Source of the DNA: Jejuia sp040720935
GTDB lineage: Bacteria; Bacteroidota; Bacteroidia; Flavobacteriales; Flavobacteriaceae
Direction of reading: 5' to 3'
Assembly: GCF_040720935.1 (NCBI RefSeq)
Contig: NZ_JBFDAE010000004.1
Coordinates: forward strand, 186,001-250,000
DNA: 64,000 nt
In this document: positions 7,371 through 15,653 of the stretch, in pieces
Position numbering within the stretch: the stretch's first letter is position 1
How the letters are laid out: each line of letters starts with the position of its first letter
Translations under genes and position numbers: made by a program
The notes under the pieces: generated by a model
Database searches by the model: none
What the model saw: only the letters and a program-made list of their open reading frames with translations
What the model was told of the DNA's origin: nothing

Positions 7371-8273
7371 ATGGAGATAAACTCTAAACAATTATTAAAA
7401 GTATTATTAAAAGCATTTACTTCTGCTTTTAAATGGAATATAGGAAAATGGTTTATTTCAGTTGGACTCGGAATTTTAACAAGTGTTATTATTCCTTTTG
7501 GTAAAGAAGTTTGGAAATGGGATTATATTACTGCAATAAAATATTCTGCTTATGCTTTTGGAGCATTTTATTTATTTAGATTTATTGCTATTGCGATAAA
7601 AGAGTCTATTAAATATTTTCATTCTATTTATAAAGAATCAGTTTATGGAGATGCTATCATACTTTTAAAGCAAAGTTTTGCAGAAGCACATTATTATAGA
7701 AAAACGCCTGAATTCCAAGATGAGGATTTTATGAGGTCAATGATGGTATTTTGTAATAATTTGAAAATCATTTACGATAAAATAACCAAATCAAATTGCT
7801 CTGTATCGATTAAAGTGCCTATTAAAGATGCTAAAGTAAGTGAACATACAGTATTAAAAAACTTGACAAGAAATACAGAGAATTCTGCAAGAGACACTAA
7901 AAAATATCAAGAAACTCAACATACGATAATTGGTAATTCAGCGTTCTCAAATTGTCTGGATAGAGTTTTGAAAAATAACCCAGAAAAGTTTTACATCAAT
8001 AACGATGTGAATAACGAAAAGAATTACAGAAATACAAGTAAAGAGTGTTATGATAATCAGGAATTACCTTATCATAGTGAACTAGTGCATCCAATAATAC
8101 CACTTAAATCAAAGGACAACATTAACTACGATTGTCATGGTTTTATTTGTGTTGACTCTGATAAACCCAATTCATTTGAAAGCAAGTATTTACCAGCTAT
8201 TTTGGAAGGAGTAGCAGATGGTATTTATGATATTATAGAACAACTAAATTCAGAAACTAATGGCAGTAACTAA
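7371..8273 (+). CDS. Two-TM membrane protein with GAF-like C-terminal domain
   Basis: 300 residues, no family recognised. Two hydrophobic segments at about residues 26-45 and 53-75 are followed by a long soluble part. The end of the protein (LVHPIIPL..., CHGFICVDSDKPNSFESKYLPAILEGVADGIYDII) has the strand-helix pattern of a GAF domain: the VPI-like strand, the G-F-x-C-V-D-S strand, then the final helix. Such a domain could sense a small ligand. The reading is inference. The gene is AT-rich, sits between housekeeping genes and overlaps the next small gene by 14 bases, so the two form one unit, probably acquired. Confidence 0.65.
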   Translation: MEINSKQLLKVLLKAFTSAFKWNIGKWFISVGLGILTSVIIPFGKEVWKWDYITAIKYSAYAFGAFYLFRFIAIAIKESIKYFHSIYKESVYGDAIILLKQSFAEAHYYRKTPEFQDEDFMRSMMVFCNNLKIIYDKITKSNCSVSIKVPIKDAKVSEHTVLKNLTRNTENSARDTKKYQETQHTIIGNSAFSNCLDRVLKNNPEKFYINNDVNNEKNYRNTSKECYDNQELPYHSELVHPIIPLKSKDNINYDCHGFICVDSDKPNSFESKYLPAILEGVADGIYDIIEQLNSETNGSN

Positions 8274-8532
8274 AATTCAACCTCGTTTTGAAATTAAAGA
8301 ACAAACAGAAGAATCTGTTGTTTATCAAAGAGTTATAAGTTTGAAAGGGAGAAAACCCAAAGAAGTTGAGAAAATAGTTAATGAATTACCAACAGCAACT
8401 ATTCATACTATTACAATGGAGGAATATGAGAAGTTAAAGAGTATTGAAGCTAGATTGGTAAATGAGTTTGAAAATAAAGAAAGAACAACTTTGAATTTCA
8501 AACGTGCTTTTTTCTCTTTCTTTGAATTGTAA
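8260..8532 (+). CDS. Small protein coupled to the GAF-like membrane protein
   Basis: 90 residues, unrecognised. It has no signal peptide or membrane helix. The charged body (EVEKIVNELPTATIHTITMEEYEKLKSIEARLVNEFENKERT) predicts a short strand followed by a long amphipathic helix. Its ATG lies inside the upstream gene (14-base overlap), which indicates coupled translation and a functional link. A regulatory, chaperone or antitoxin-like partner role is possible but unproven. Confidence 0.6.
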   Translation: MAVTKIQPRFEIKEQTEESVVYQRVISLKGRKPKEVEKIVNELPTATIHTITMEEYEKLKSIEARLVNEFENKERTTLNFKRAFFSFFEL

Positions 8533-8670
8533 AAAACGATTTGACGACACCAATATAAAATTAATTATAAATTCGTCTAAAATTTTGGGTGCATTCTACT
8601 TTCTATTTGGCTAAATTTAATACTTAAATAGTAAGACAGTTTTTAGACAACGTCAAACCAACCCCCTCCA

Positions 8671-9351
8671 CTAAATCCTCAAAACCGCCGAAGTCAAAAC
8701 AAACAAATAATGTTTAGCAGTTAAATTAAAAGCTTCTAACCGATGTTCTAAACCTGTTTGTAATTTTAAAGCTTCGGTTATTTGCCAACCTATTTGTGAT
8801 GAAATTCTAATATCTGTTTCTGGAAGGTCTGGTTTACTCAAACTTAATAGTCCTTCCACAGCATTGACCAAATAAGCTTCTCCAATATCCAGTTTTTCGC
8901 CATTTAATGGAAAATCTACCGCAAACCGATAACGTTGTCTGAAAATTGTTTTATTATCTAAAATACGCTGTTCTGCCCTAAAACGATGTCCGTACCGCAC
9001 GCCTAATTTTTGTTTGGTAAAGTTGAATTGTTGTGTAAAACGCGTTTCGTCACTTCCAGTTTCAAACCAATCTCTGTTGCGGTAATAGACTCCAAAACTT
9101 AATTTATGGTTGTAATTCAGTTTAAAAGTAGAAAAATGATATACATCTACCTGCTGTTGTTGGTATTGTAAACCATCGTCATTATACAACACATACCGGC
9201 TTCTAAAAGCAAAATTCATGCTATATTCTTTGGATACTTTATGGTTTAAAGAGACTGAAGATTCCCCTAAAGACTCAAAATTACTTTGCGCAGATACAGT
9301 AGTATAAGCAACGAAAAGTAGCCCAAAACAGAGTTTTTTAATATAATGCAT
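8671..9351 (-). CDS. DUF2490 outer-membrane beta-barrel protein
   Basis: 226 residues with signal peptide MHYIKKLCFGLLFVAYTTVSAQ. The mature part is made of alternating strands rich in aromatic residues (KLSFGVYYRNRDWFETG, FRQRYRFAVDFPL) and ends in a strand finishing at R-I. The arrangement fits the DUF2490 barrel family. Function unknown. It is the last gene of a three-gene minus-strand operon with overlaps of 14 bases (tag, 9338 gene, this gene). Confidence 0.8.
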   Translation of the reverse strand: MHYIKKLCFGLLFVAYTTVSAQSNFESLGESSVSLNHKVSKEYSMNFAFRSRYVLYNDDGLQYQQQQVDVYHFSTFKLNYNHKLSFGVYYRNRDWFETGSDETRFTQQFNFTKQKLGVRYGHRFRAEQRILDNKTIFRQRYRFAVDFPLNGEKLDIGEAYLVNAVEGLLSLSKPDLPETDIRISSQIGWQITEALKLQTGLEHRLEAFNLTAKHYLFVLTSAVLRI

Positions 9352-9916
9352 GCTCGTACGAAGATGAGGTTACTATTCTGGAGGTTTTAAATATGCCGTT
9401 TTTATCGAAAATAAATTCTCGTAATTCATGTTTTTGTTTGGTTTTAATTTCGGCTATAATTTCAAAATGGGTATGTTTATCGTTGGGGTTATCTACGATA
9501 TGCTGTATAAATTGCTTGTCCGACTTTTTCGTATAATTCACATATTGTTTCTGAATCTTTAAAAATCGGGACTTTCTAAAATTGGTGTCAAAGTATTTTA
9601 ATATTTCTTTTAGAGTATTTTTTGGGATGTACTTTTTTTTGATTACGATTTCAATATCCTCAAGCTTTCCAAGTGTGTCAAATTCAACACTATAATACAG
9701 TTTTTTAATTTTGAATTTAGCTTCAAAACTAAGTTTGTCGCCATCGGTTTCTTTATAAAATTTCAAATATTTTACATCATGGGAAATGGTGTTAAAATAG
9801 CTCTGGGCAATTTCTGGAAATTCAGAAATAGGAATACGTTCTTCTTTCTCGTTTTTGGATTGAGAACTACATAACGACGTAAAGCATAGAAAAATTAGAA
9901 TGTTAAACTTCTTCAT
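9338..9916 (-). CDS. Exported hypothetical protein (PepSY-like pattern)
   Basis: 192 residues. The signal peptide MKKFNILIFLCFTSLCSS leads into a lysine-rich mature part with repeated beta-hairpin-helix features (LSFEAKFKIKKLYYSVEFDTLGKLEDIEIVI), reminiscent of PepSY/BLIP-like domains. No catalytic motif is seen. It overlaps tag upstream and the DUF2490 barrel downstream by 14 bases each. The pairing suggests the two exported proteins act together in the envelope; the link with tag is probably only co-transcription. Confidence 0.65.
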   Translation of the reverse strand: MKKFNILIFLCFTSLCSSQSKNEKEERIPISEFPEIAQSYFNTISHDVKYLKFYKETDGDKLSFEAKFKIKKLYYSVEFDTLGKLEDIEIVIKKKYIPKNTLKEILKYFDTNFRKSRFLKIQKQYVNYTKKSDKQFIQHIVDNPNDKHTHFEIIAEIKTKQKHELREFIFDKNGIFKTSRIVTSSSYEHALY

Positions 9917-10469
9917 ATCTAAAACAATTTACCTCATGATCGTTTACCATTCCAGTAGCTTGCATATGTGCATAAACAACGGTAGAACCTACAAACTTAA
10001 AGCCACGCCTTTTTAAATCTTTGCTAATAGTATCGCTTAAAGGCGTGTTTGCAGGGGCTTTTTTATAATCGGTTAATACATTTTTAATAGGCTTGCCATC
10101 CACAAATCCCCAAATATAATCGCTAAAACTTCCAAATTCATCTTGAATTTTTATAAAGGCTTGTGCATTGGTAACCGTAGCTTTAACTTTTAGTTTATTC
10201 CTAATGATTCCTGCATCTTGCAATAAACTATCCATTTTATCCTGTTGGTAATTCGCGATTTTTTTATAGTTGAAATTATCAAAAGCTTTTCGGAAATTTT
10301 CGCGCTTTCTCAAAACTGTAATCCAACTTAGTCCTGCTTGAAAGGTTTCTAAAATCAAAAATTCGAACAATTTGTCGTCATCATAGATAGGGACACCCCA
10401 TTCTTCGTCATGGTACGCTTCATATAGTGCATCGCCTTCACACCAACCACATCTGTGTTTTGCATTCAT
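9903..10469 (-). CDS. tag: DNA-3-methyladenine glycosylase I
   Basis: 188 residues, standard Tag length. HRCGWCEGDALYEAYHDEEWGVP holds the first zinc cysteines and the invariant EWG; ETFQAGLSWITVLRKRENFRKAF is the conserved helix pair; the end FVGSTVVYAHMQATGMVNDHEVNCFRY holds the distal His and Cys zinc ligands. It excises 3-methyladenine from alkylated DNA in base excision repair. First gene of the three-gene operon. Confidence 0.96.
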   Translation of the reverse strand: MNAKHRCGWCEGDALYEAYHDEEWGVPIYDDDKLFEFLILETFQAGLSWITVLRKRENFRKAFDNFNYKKIANYQQDKMDSLLQDAGIIRNKLKVKATVTNAQAFIKIQDEFGSFSDYIWGFVDGKPIKNVLTDYKKAPANTPLSDTISKDLKRRGFKFVGSTVVYAHMQATGMVNDHEVNCFRYEEV

Positions 10470-10566
10470 ATAATATTGTAAGGTTTAAATTAAAAGTATG
10501 ACAAAAATCATCTTAAATAAAAAATCAAGATACTAAATTAGTGCCAATCAATTAAAATATGCCTTT

Positions 10567-11184
10567 ATGAGCCCCATAATACAATCTAGTTTAGAAAAAA
10601 GTATGTCTTACGCTGCCTATCGTGAGCTGCTAAAACGATTGGTAGCAACTAATTCTACTACTGGTCTTGAAAAAACGGAAGCTTTGATTAACTATACAAT
10701 GCTTAATGACAGGCGAATGAAACGTTGGGATAAAACGGTAAAAGTCCCAGAGGAAGCACAACATAAAATTTCTGAATTCAATCATAAAATGACGTGGTTA
10801 GTTATTTCAGAGAGTTGGTGCGGTGATGCGGCACACGTATTGCCAGTGCTAAATAAAATAGCGGAGTTAAATGACAACGTAAATTACCGAGTGGTACTTC
10901 GAGATGAAAATCCTGAATTAATGGATGCTTTTTTAACGAATGGAAACAGAGCGATTCCTAAGTTAATTATAATTGATAATGATACAGGTGAAGTAATGAC
11001 TACTTATGGGCCAAGACCAAGTGAAGCTACAGGCTATGTTAAAAGATTTAAGGCTAAGAACAACATGCTTACTGCAGGTTTTAAAGAAGATTTACAGCAT
11101 TGGTACAACAAAAATAAAGGTGTAAATGTGATTGATGATATTACTGAAATTTTAGGTAAATTACAATCTAGGGTTTACCAATAA
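10567..11184 (+). CDS. Thioredoxin-fold protein with a single active-site cysteine
   Basis: 205 residues. The thioredoxin-like core starts near residue 75: TWLVISESWCGDAAHVLPVLNKIAE contains WCGDAAH where a normal thioredoxin has WCGPC, so only one cysteine remains. The cis-proline region is NRAIPKLIIID. Without the second cysteine, dithiol exchange is not possible in the usual way; a monothiol, chaperone or binding role is likely. The 3' end converges on and overlaps the TonB-like gene by 17 bases. Confidence 0.82.
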   Translation: MSPIIQSSLEKSMSYAAYRELLKRLVATNSTTGLEKTEALINYTMLNDRRMKRWDKTVKVPEEAQHKISEFNHKMTWLVISESWCGDAAHVLPVLNKIAELNDNVNYRVVLRDENPELMDAFLTNGNRAIPKLIIIDNDTGEVMTTYGPRPSEATGYVKRFKAKNNMLTAGFKEDLQHWYNKNKGVNVIDDITEILGKLQSRVYQ

Positions 11185-11890
11185 AGTTAAAAGTGATAGA
11201 TCCAATTTGCCTTTCCTTGGAAGCGTCTTTATTGAATTTGGCATCTTCGGCATATTGAAGCGCATGCTCCACCAAACATTCATTTGAGGATGTTGACGAC
11301 GTGTTTACATAAGCATCAATCACATCTCCGTTTGAATTTACAGTAATATTAATCACTATTTTCCCGCCATTTTCGCATAGATAAACAGGTGTAGGTAAAT
11401 AGTAATGTGAGCGGTTTACTAAAGAGTAAGACATGGTGCTTCTCGTATTAGAACCTTCCCCCTTTTGTTTTTTCAACAAATCATTTACTTTACTAAAAGA
11501 AGATAGATCTTTGTTTTTTAACTTTGCGGGATTGGAATTTTTGTATTTTGATTTATAATTTTCTAAAGCATCAGAATTATTAACATCACTAGATCTTGGG
11601 ACATAATCTTCTGGTGGCGCAATAGTTTTATAAGCCTGGGCAAAATGTTTGTTGTTTTTGGTTTCGTTAAAGGCCTTGTTGGTTTCGGCTTTAGCGTTAT
11701 TTTGATTTTCCAGAGCTTCCTGAATTTTCATTTCTTCTTCGGTCGGCTCTTTTTCAGGCTCGATTTCATAATAGCTTTCTGCCATGTTTTCGGTGTGTCT
11801 TTTTAAGCTGAGATTAAAAATAGACATGACAACCGTTCCAGTAATAAGAAAGGTTAATAATAGGGCTTTATGTTGATTTGTTAGGTTCAA
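11168..11890 (-). CDS. TonB-like energy transducer protein
   Basis: 240 residues. N-terminal helix HKALLLTFLITGTVVMSIFNLSL (inner membrane anchor), an acidic/charged linker (EIEPEKEPTEEEMKIQEALEN...), and a C-terminal domain with VINITVNSNGDVIDAYVN that matches the TonB C-terminal pattern. It lies alone, without exbB/exbD. The start is TTG at 11890; a downstream ATG would cut the anchor. It may power a TonB-dependent receptor or be a TonB paralogue with another task. Confidence 0.72.
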   Translation of the reverse strand: MNLTNQHKALLLTFLITGTVVMSIFNLSLKRHTENMAESYYEIEPEKEPTEEEMKIQEALENQNNAKAETNKAFNETKNNKHFAQAYKTIAPPEDYVPRSSDVNNSDALENYKSKYKNSNPAKLKNKDLSSFSKVNDLLKKQKGEGSNTRSTMSYSLVNRSHYYLPTPVYLCENGGKIVINITVNSNGDVIDAYVNTSSTSSNECLVEHALQYAEDAKFNKDASKERQIGSITFNFIGKP

Positions 11891-11942
11891 ATCTCTGATT
11901 TAGCAATGCTTTTGTGCTGAAATATACGTAAAAATAAAGTGT

Positions 11943-12656
11943 TTAGCCTTTTAGGCTTTCTATGAAGGCTGCAATAGACGTGCCATTCTCGACTTTAAAG
12001 TCACCAATTTTGGTACGTCTAAGTGCTGATAGGTGCGCACCTGAGTTCATCGCTTTCCCAAAATCATTAGCCAAAGAGCGGATGTAAGTACCTTTACCGC
12101 AAACCACCCTAAAGTCTATATTTATTGCGCTTGTACTGAGCGCAGTCGAAGTATCAATTTTTGTGATTTCAAATTCTGAAATAGAAACTGTTCTTGATTT
12201 TATGTCCACAGATTCACCTGCACGAGCATATTCATACAAGCGTTTTCCGTCTTTTTTTATTGCAGAAAAAACAGGAGGAAATTGTTGAATTTCGCCAATA
12301 AACTGTTTCGTAGTGTCATGGATTAAATCTTCGGTAATATGTTCGGTTGGAAAGGTTTTGTTGATTTCAGTTTCCAAATCAAAAGAAGGTGTGGTGCTTC
12401 CTAAAACAATAGTACCAGTATATTCTTTTGTTTGTCCTTGAAATGTGTCGATCTGCTTGGTCATTTTTCCTGTGCAAATTACCAATAAACCTGTGGCAAG
12501 AGGATCTAGCGTGCCAGCATGACCCACTTTTATTTTTTTAATGTTGAAGGCTTGTCGTATTTCCCAACGCAGTTTGTTGACCACTTGAAAGGACGTCCAA
12601 TTCAAAGGTTTATCAATCAATAAAACCTGACCAGAAAGATAATCTTCAGCAGTCAT
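11943..12656 (-). CDS. truB: tRNA pseudouridine(55) synthase TruB with an in-frame repeat insertion
   Basis: 237 residues. GHAGTLDPLATGLLVICTGKMTK carries the catalytic aspartate; YTGTIVLGSTTPSFDLE, PPVFSAIKKDGKRLYEYARAGE and VVCGKGTYIRSLANDFG are further TruB motifs. It modifies U55 of tRNA. Between the strands FEITKID and NIDFRVVCGKGTYIR lies TSTALSTSAI, encoded by the dispersed repeat CTGAGCGCAGTCGAAG read on the minus strand. The insertion keeps the frame. One base separates its start from the uppP stop; the two are surely co-transcribed. Confidence 0.95.
   Translation of the reverse strand: MTAEDYLSGQVLLIDKPLNWTSFQVVNKLRWEIRQAFNIKKIKVGHAGTLDPLATGLLVICTGKMTKQIDTFQGQTKEYTGTIVLGSTTPSFDLETEINKTFPTEHITEDLIHDTTKQFIGEIQQFPPVFSAIKKDGKRLYEYARAGESVDIKSRTVSISEFEITKIDTSTALSTSAINIDFRVVCGKGTYIRSLANDFGKAMNSGAHLSALRRTKIGDFKVENGTSIAAFIESLKG
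12134..12152. repeat. Dispersed repeat inside truB
   Basis: The core CTGAGCGCAGTCGAAGT is shared with 6466-6489 and 22434-22458. It is read in frame within truB. Confidence 0.75.
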
Positions 12657-12657
12657 A

Positions 12658-13452
12658 TTAATTAGCTAAAGCAAAAACTATGGCAATAAGACCAACAATA
12701 ACACAGTAGATGGCGAAGTAAGATAGTTTACTTTTTTTAACCAAAGCAATCATCCAGGTACAAGCAAATAAGCCAGCAACAAAAGCTGCAACAAAGCCAA
12801 TGGATAGTGCGGTAAAATTTTGACTTTCAGCAGAAATATCACCACTCAAAACATCTTTTGCAATTTTTCCAAAGATTAAAGGCACTACCATTAAAAATGA
12901 AAAACGTGCGGCTTTAGTCTTGTCATTTCCTAATAAAACAGAAGTGGAAATTGTTGCCCCAGAGCGCGAAATCCCTGGAAGCATCGCAACGGCCTGCGAA
13001 ATACCGATAACAAATGCATTGCTAAAAGTTACTTTTTTATTGGTGTCTTTGGCTTTATCTGCCAAAAATAAAAGAATGGCTGTTACAATGAGCATGCAGC
13101 CAACCAATAAAATATTCCCACCAAAAAGGGCTTCCAATTGTTCTTCAAAAAACAAACCGACAATAACGGCAGGAATCATTGAAAGTGCAATTTTTGAAAT
13201 AAACTGTAAATCGTCATTCCACTTAAATTTCAAAGCACCTTTTATAAGGTCTAAAATGTCTTTTCTAAAAACGACAATAGTACTTAATGCAGTAGCAAAA
13301 TGAAGCACTACTGTAAACAATAAACTTTCTTCAGGAACAGAATTATCACCCAAAATAGCTTTTCCCAATTCTAAATGCCCACTAGAAGAAACAGGTAGAA
13401 ACTCTGTAAGTCCTTGAACAATACCTAATATAATTGCGTCTATAATTTCCAT
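12658..13452 (-). CDS. uppP: Undecaprenyl-diphosphatase (BacA type)
   Basis: 264 residues, integral membrane. GIVQGLTEFLPVSSSGHLEL is the first catalytic loop (glutamates and histidine) and MLPGISRSGATIS the second. It dephosphorylates undecaprenyl diphosphate at the periplasmic face to recycle the peptidoglycan lipid carrier. In the flavobacterial cluster ftsX, barrel, DUF3098, uppP, truB, all on the minus strand. Confidence 0.97.
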   Translation of the reverse strand: MEIIDAIILGIVQGLTEFLPVSSSGHLELGKAILGDNSVPEESLLFTVVLHFATALSTIVVFRKDILDLIKGALKFKWNDDLQFISKIALSMIPAVIVGLFFEEQLEALFGGNILLVGCMLIVTAILLFLADKAKDTNKKVTFSNAFVIGISQAVAMLPGISRSGATISTSVLLGNDKTKAARFSFLMVVPLIFGKIAKDVLSGDISAESQNFTALSIGFVAAFVAGLFACTWMIALVKKSKLSYFAIYCVIVGLIAIVFALAN

Positions 13453-13550
13453 GGCGCAAAAATATTAAAATAGTGCAATAAATACCTTTTTATCGTTTAA
13501 ACTTTAAAAATAGGAGTTCTATTTTAAATGAATGAAGATTATTATTGTGC

Positions 13551-13630
13551 TGTCACTCCTCTCGTACCGAAGTTTCAGGAGCAGGAATCCATAGGGATAT
13601 TAAAAACTAGATTCCTGCTTTCGCAGGAAT
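13551..13630. repeat. Intergenic palindromic repeat (CAGGAATC arms)
   Basis: GCAGGAATC near 13580 pairs with GATTCCTGC near 13610, and the segment starts with TGTCACTCCTCTCG. The arms relate it to the short repeat at 6009. It lies between the DUF3098 gene and uppP. Confidence 0.6.
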
Positions 13631-13636
13631 AAAAAA

Positions 13637-13891
13637 CTACTTCTTATCGGGATTCAACAAAATAGCATAAATCTGGATACCAAAACCAATCAACACTAAA
13701 GTTGGCGCCAATCGAATACGTCTCCAATGAAAAATTTCAGGATTAAAAACATTTGGGTCATCGCTACCACCACCAGACATCAAGATAAAACCCAATGCAA
13801 TAAATCCTAAACCAATAAACATGAATTTGTAATTCTTTTTACCAAATACAAAAACAGGTTTTGTAGCTTCTTTTCGTTTTTTTTCTCCCAT
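13637..13891 (-). CDS. DUF3098 membrane protein
   Basis: 84 residues from ATG at 13891 (MGEKKRKEATKPVFVFGKKNYKFMFIG). A TTG four codons upstream is less likely. Two transmembrane helices, FMFIGLGFIALGFILM and LAPTLVLIGFGIQIYAIL, flank a loop with GGGSDDPNVFNPEIFHWRRI, the DUF3098 signature. Found next to ftsX and uppP in Bacteroidota, which suggests a cell-envelope or division role, as yet unknown. Confidence 0.88.
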   Translation of the reverse strand: MGEKKRKEATKPVFVFGKKNYKFMFIGLGFIALGFILMSGGGSDDPNVFNPEIFHWRRIRLAPTLVLIGFGIQIYAILLNPDKK

Positions 13892-13975
13892 CACTAATTT
13901 CAATATTAATGCAAATTAACTGATTTATTTTAACCCAATGTGTTAATGGTTTTTTAATTTATGTTCTTTCATCAT

Positions 13976-14560
13976 TTATAACCGATAACCCAATCCTATT
14001 TTGAAGAGGTTAATGTTGGTGTTATACTTTATATCGGGAGCATCTTCATCAACACCAATTTTTACGAAATCATACTGGGCTTGAACGAATAACTTCTTGC
14101 TAATATCATAAGCTAACCCCAAATTAAAATTGATGCCACTTTCTGTTTCACTTGAACTAACAGAAGCATTGTTTCCCATATTAAAACTAGTTATATCGGA
14201 TACATTGGCACTTAAAAAAGTATAACCTAAACCAATTGAAGGATGTAAACTCGTTAAAGATTTTATATTTAATTCAGCAAAAATTTTAGGTTGAATTAAG
14301 TAAGTGGTAACATCAAAGGGTTGCACACGATCATCTTTCGAGTTTTTGTATATGCCTGCATTTAATGATGCACCAATATTTAATAACCTCAGATTAGAGA
14401 AAGAATATTTAAGTCCAGCATCTACTATGCCATTATTATTTCTTCCAATTAGATTATCGTCAATTGGAAGTGGATAATTTAATTCTAAACTGAATTTTGA
14501 ATTTTGAGAAAATGAGATGAATGTGAAAAATAATAATACAATCAATAAAATCTGTTTCAT
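13976..14560 (-). CDS. Outer-membrane beta-barrel protein
   Basis: 194 residues. ATG at 14560 gives a clean signal peptide MKQILLIVLLFFTFISFSQ; the earlier in-frame ATG at 14590 would overlap ftsX and spoil it. Mature part: eight or so amphipathic strands (SLELNYPLP, GLKYSFSNLRLLNIG, HPSIGLGYTFLSA, NFNLGLAYDIS, VQAQYDFVKIG) ending GLGYRL, the OmpA/OmpW-like small porin pattern. Function unknown. Confidence 0.8.
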   Translation of the reverse strand: MKQILLIVLLFFTFISFSQNSKFSLELNYPLPIDDNLIGRNNNGIVDAGLKYSFSNLRLLNIGASLNAGIYKNSKDDRVQPFDVTTYLIQPKIFAELNIKSLTSLHPSIGLGYTFLSANVSDITSFNMGNNASVSSSETESGINFNLGLAYDISKKLFVQAQYDFVKIGVDEDAPDIKYNTNINLFKIGLGYRL

Positions 14561-14573
14561 ATTAAATAAATGG

Positions 14574-15452
14574 TTAATAATACAGCTCATCCGTCTTCAA
14601 ATTCAAAAAGCGTTGTGTTGCAAAATGTGTGCTTATCCAAGTAATGACGATACCTAAAGCAAAAATCACTACAAATAAAGCTATCATTAAAATTGGGTTT
14701 GCCAATAACTCCAATTCAGGGAATGTTTTGTTGACATAATACAGCACAATCGCCATTCCTATTAATGCTAAAACAGCACCAAGAACACCCAAGCGCACAC
14801 TTTTCCAAACAAACGGGCGACGAATAAAACGCTTTGTAGCCCCAACCATTTGCATGGTTTTAATGGTAAAGCGTTTAGAATATACCGCTAATCTCAACGA
14901 ACTATTGATCAATAAAACCGCAATTAAAGTGAACAACCCACTAATCACCAACACCCAAAAACTGATTTTTTTAACATTGTCGTTCATCAGGTTTACCAAG
15001 TCATTGTCATAAGTAACTTCTTCGACAAACTTTTTATTTAAAGCTTCCGCTGAAATTTTTTCTAAATGTTCGGAGGTTACAAAATCTGCTTTTAAATGCA
15101 CATCGATAGAATTTTGCAACGGATTATAGCCCACAAAATCCATAAAATCTTCGCCATTTTCGGCTTTCATAAACTCTGCTGCTTGTTCTTTAGACACGTA
15201 TTCGGTCGATTTTACGTAATCTGCCATTGCTAAACTTTTTTCAAGTTGTTTGCGTTCTACTTCTTTAGCCGAATCTTTCAGGTAAATTGTGACAACAACC
15301 TGTTCCTTAAAATGATCGGAAACTTTTTTGGCGTTTACAACCAACATGCCCAGTAAGCCCAATAAAAACAGTACAAGCGCAATGCTTATCACTACCGAAA
15401 TATATGAAGAAACAAGCCTGCGTTTTTGGTGTTTCTCAAAAGATGAACTCAT
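14574..15452 (-). CDS. ftsX: Cell division protein FtsX
   Basis: 292 residues, FtsX length. Helix 1 is near residues 16-38. The large extracellular domain (VVTIYLKDSAKEVERKQLEKSLAMADYVKSTEYVSKEQAAEFM) matches FtsX, followed by three C-terminal helices of the MacB/FtsX permease fold. With FtsE it controls peptidoglycan hydrolases at the septum. ftsE is not adjacent, as is usual in Bacteroidota. Probably heads the minus-strand cluster down to truB. Confidence 0.95.
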   Translation of the reverse strand: MSSSFEKHQKRRLVSSYISVVISIALVLFLLGLLGMLVVNAKKVSDHFKEQVVVTIYLKDSAKEVERKQLEKSLAMADYVKSTEYVSKEQAAEFMKAENGEDFMDFVGYNPLQNSIDVHLKADFVTSEHLEKISAEALNKKFVEEVTYDNDLVNLMNDNVKKISFWVLVISGLFTLIAVLLINSSLRLAVYSKRFTIKTMQMVGATKRFIRRPFVWKSVRLGVLGAVLALIGMAIVLYYVNKTFPELELLANPILMIALFVVIFALGIVITWISTHFATQRFLNLKTDELYY

Positions 15453-15566
15453 AAACTAATGGATTAATGGTGTAAAAATAATAAAGAATAGTGTTTCGTT
15501 TGGTATAACAACGTTTAAACTTTCAATAGTGTTATAATAAGTTTAAATTTGCGTTTTTTAAAATGG

Positions 15567-15640
15567 CTCGCAAAGACGCGAAGACGCAAAGTTTTTCTGA
15601 ATTAATGAGGTAAGACTTTGCGCCTCTGCGCCTTTGCGAG
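15567..15640. repeat. MITE-like inverted repeat upstream of leuS
   Basis: A 26-base arm starting CTCGCAAAGACGCG (15567-15592) is the reverse complement, with about four mismatches, of the arm ending GCCTTTGCGAG (15615-15640); the loop is 22 bases. It ends 13 bases before the leuS ATG. A half-copy sits upstream of rsmA at 19029. Confidence 0.8.
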
Positions 15641-15653
15641 AAAAAAGAAGTTT

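Noticed and set aside
15618..15653. N-terminal extension of leuS (MRLCAFARKKKF)
   Set aside because: It is encoded by the palindromic repeat; the conserved start MKYDFRRIEK is at 15654.
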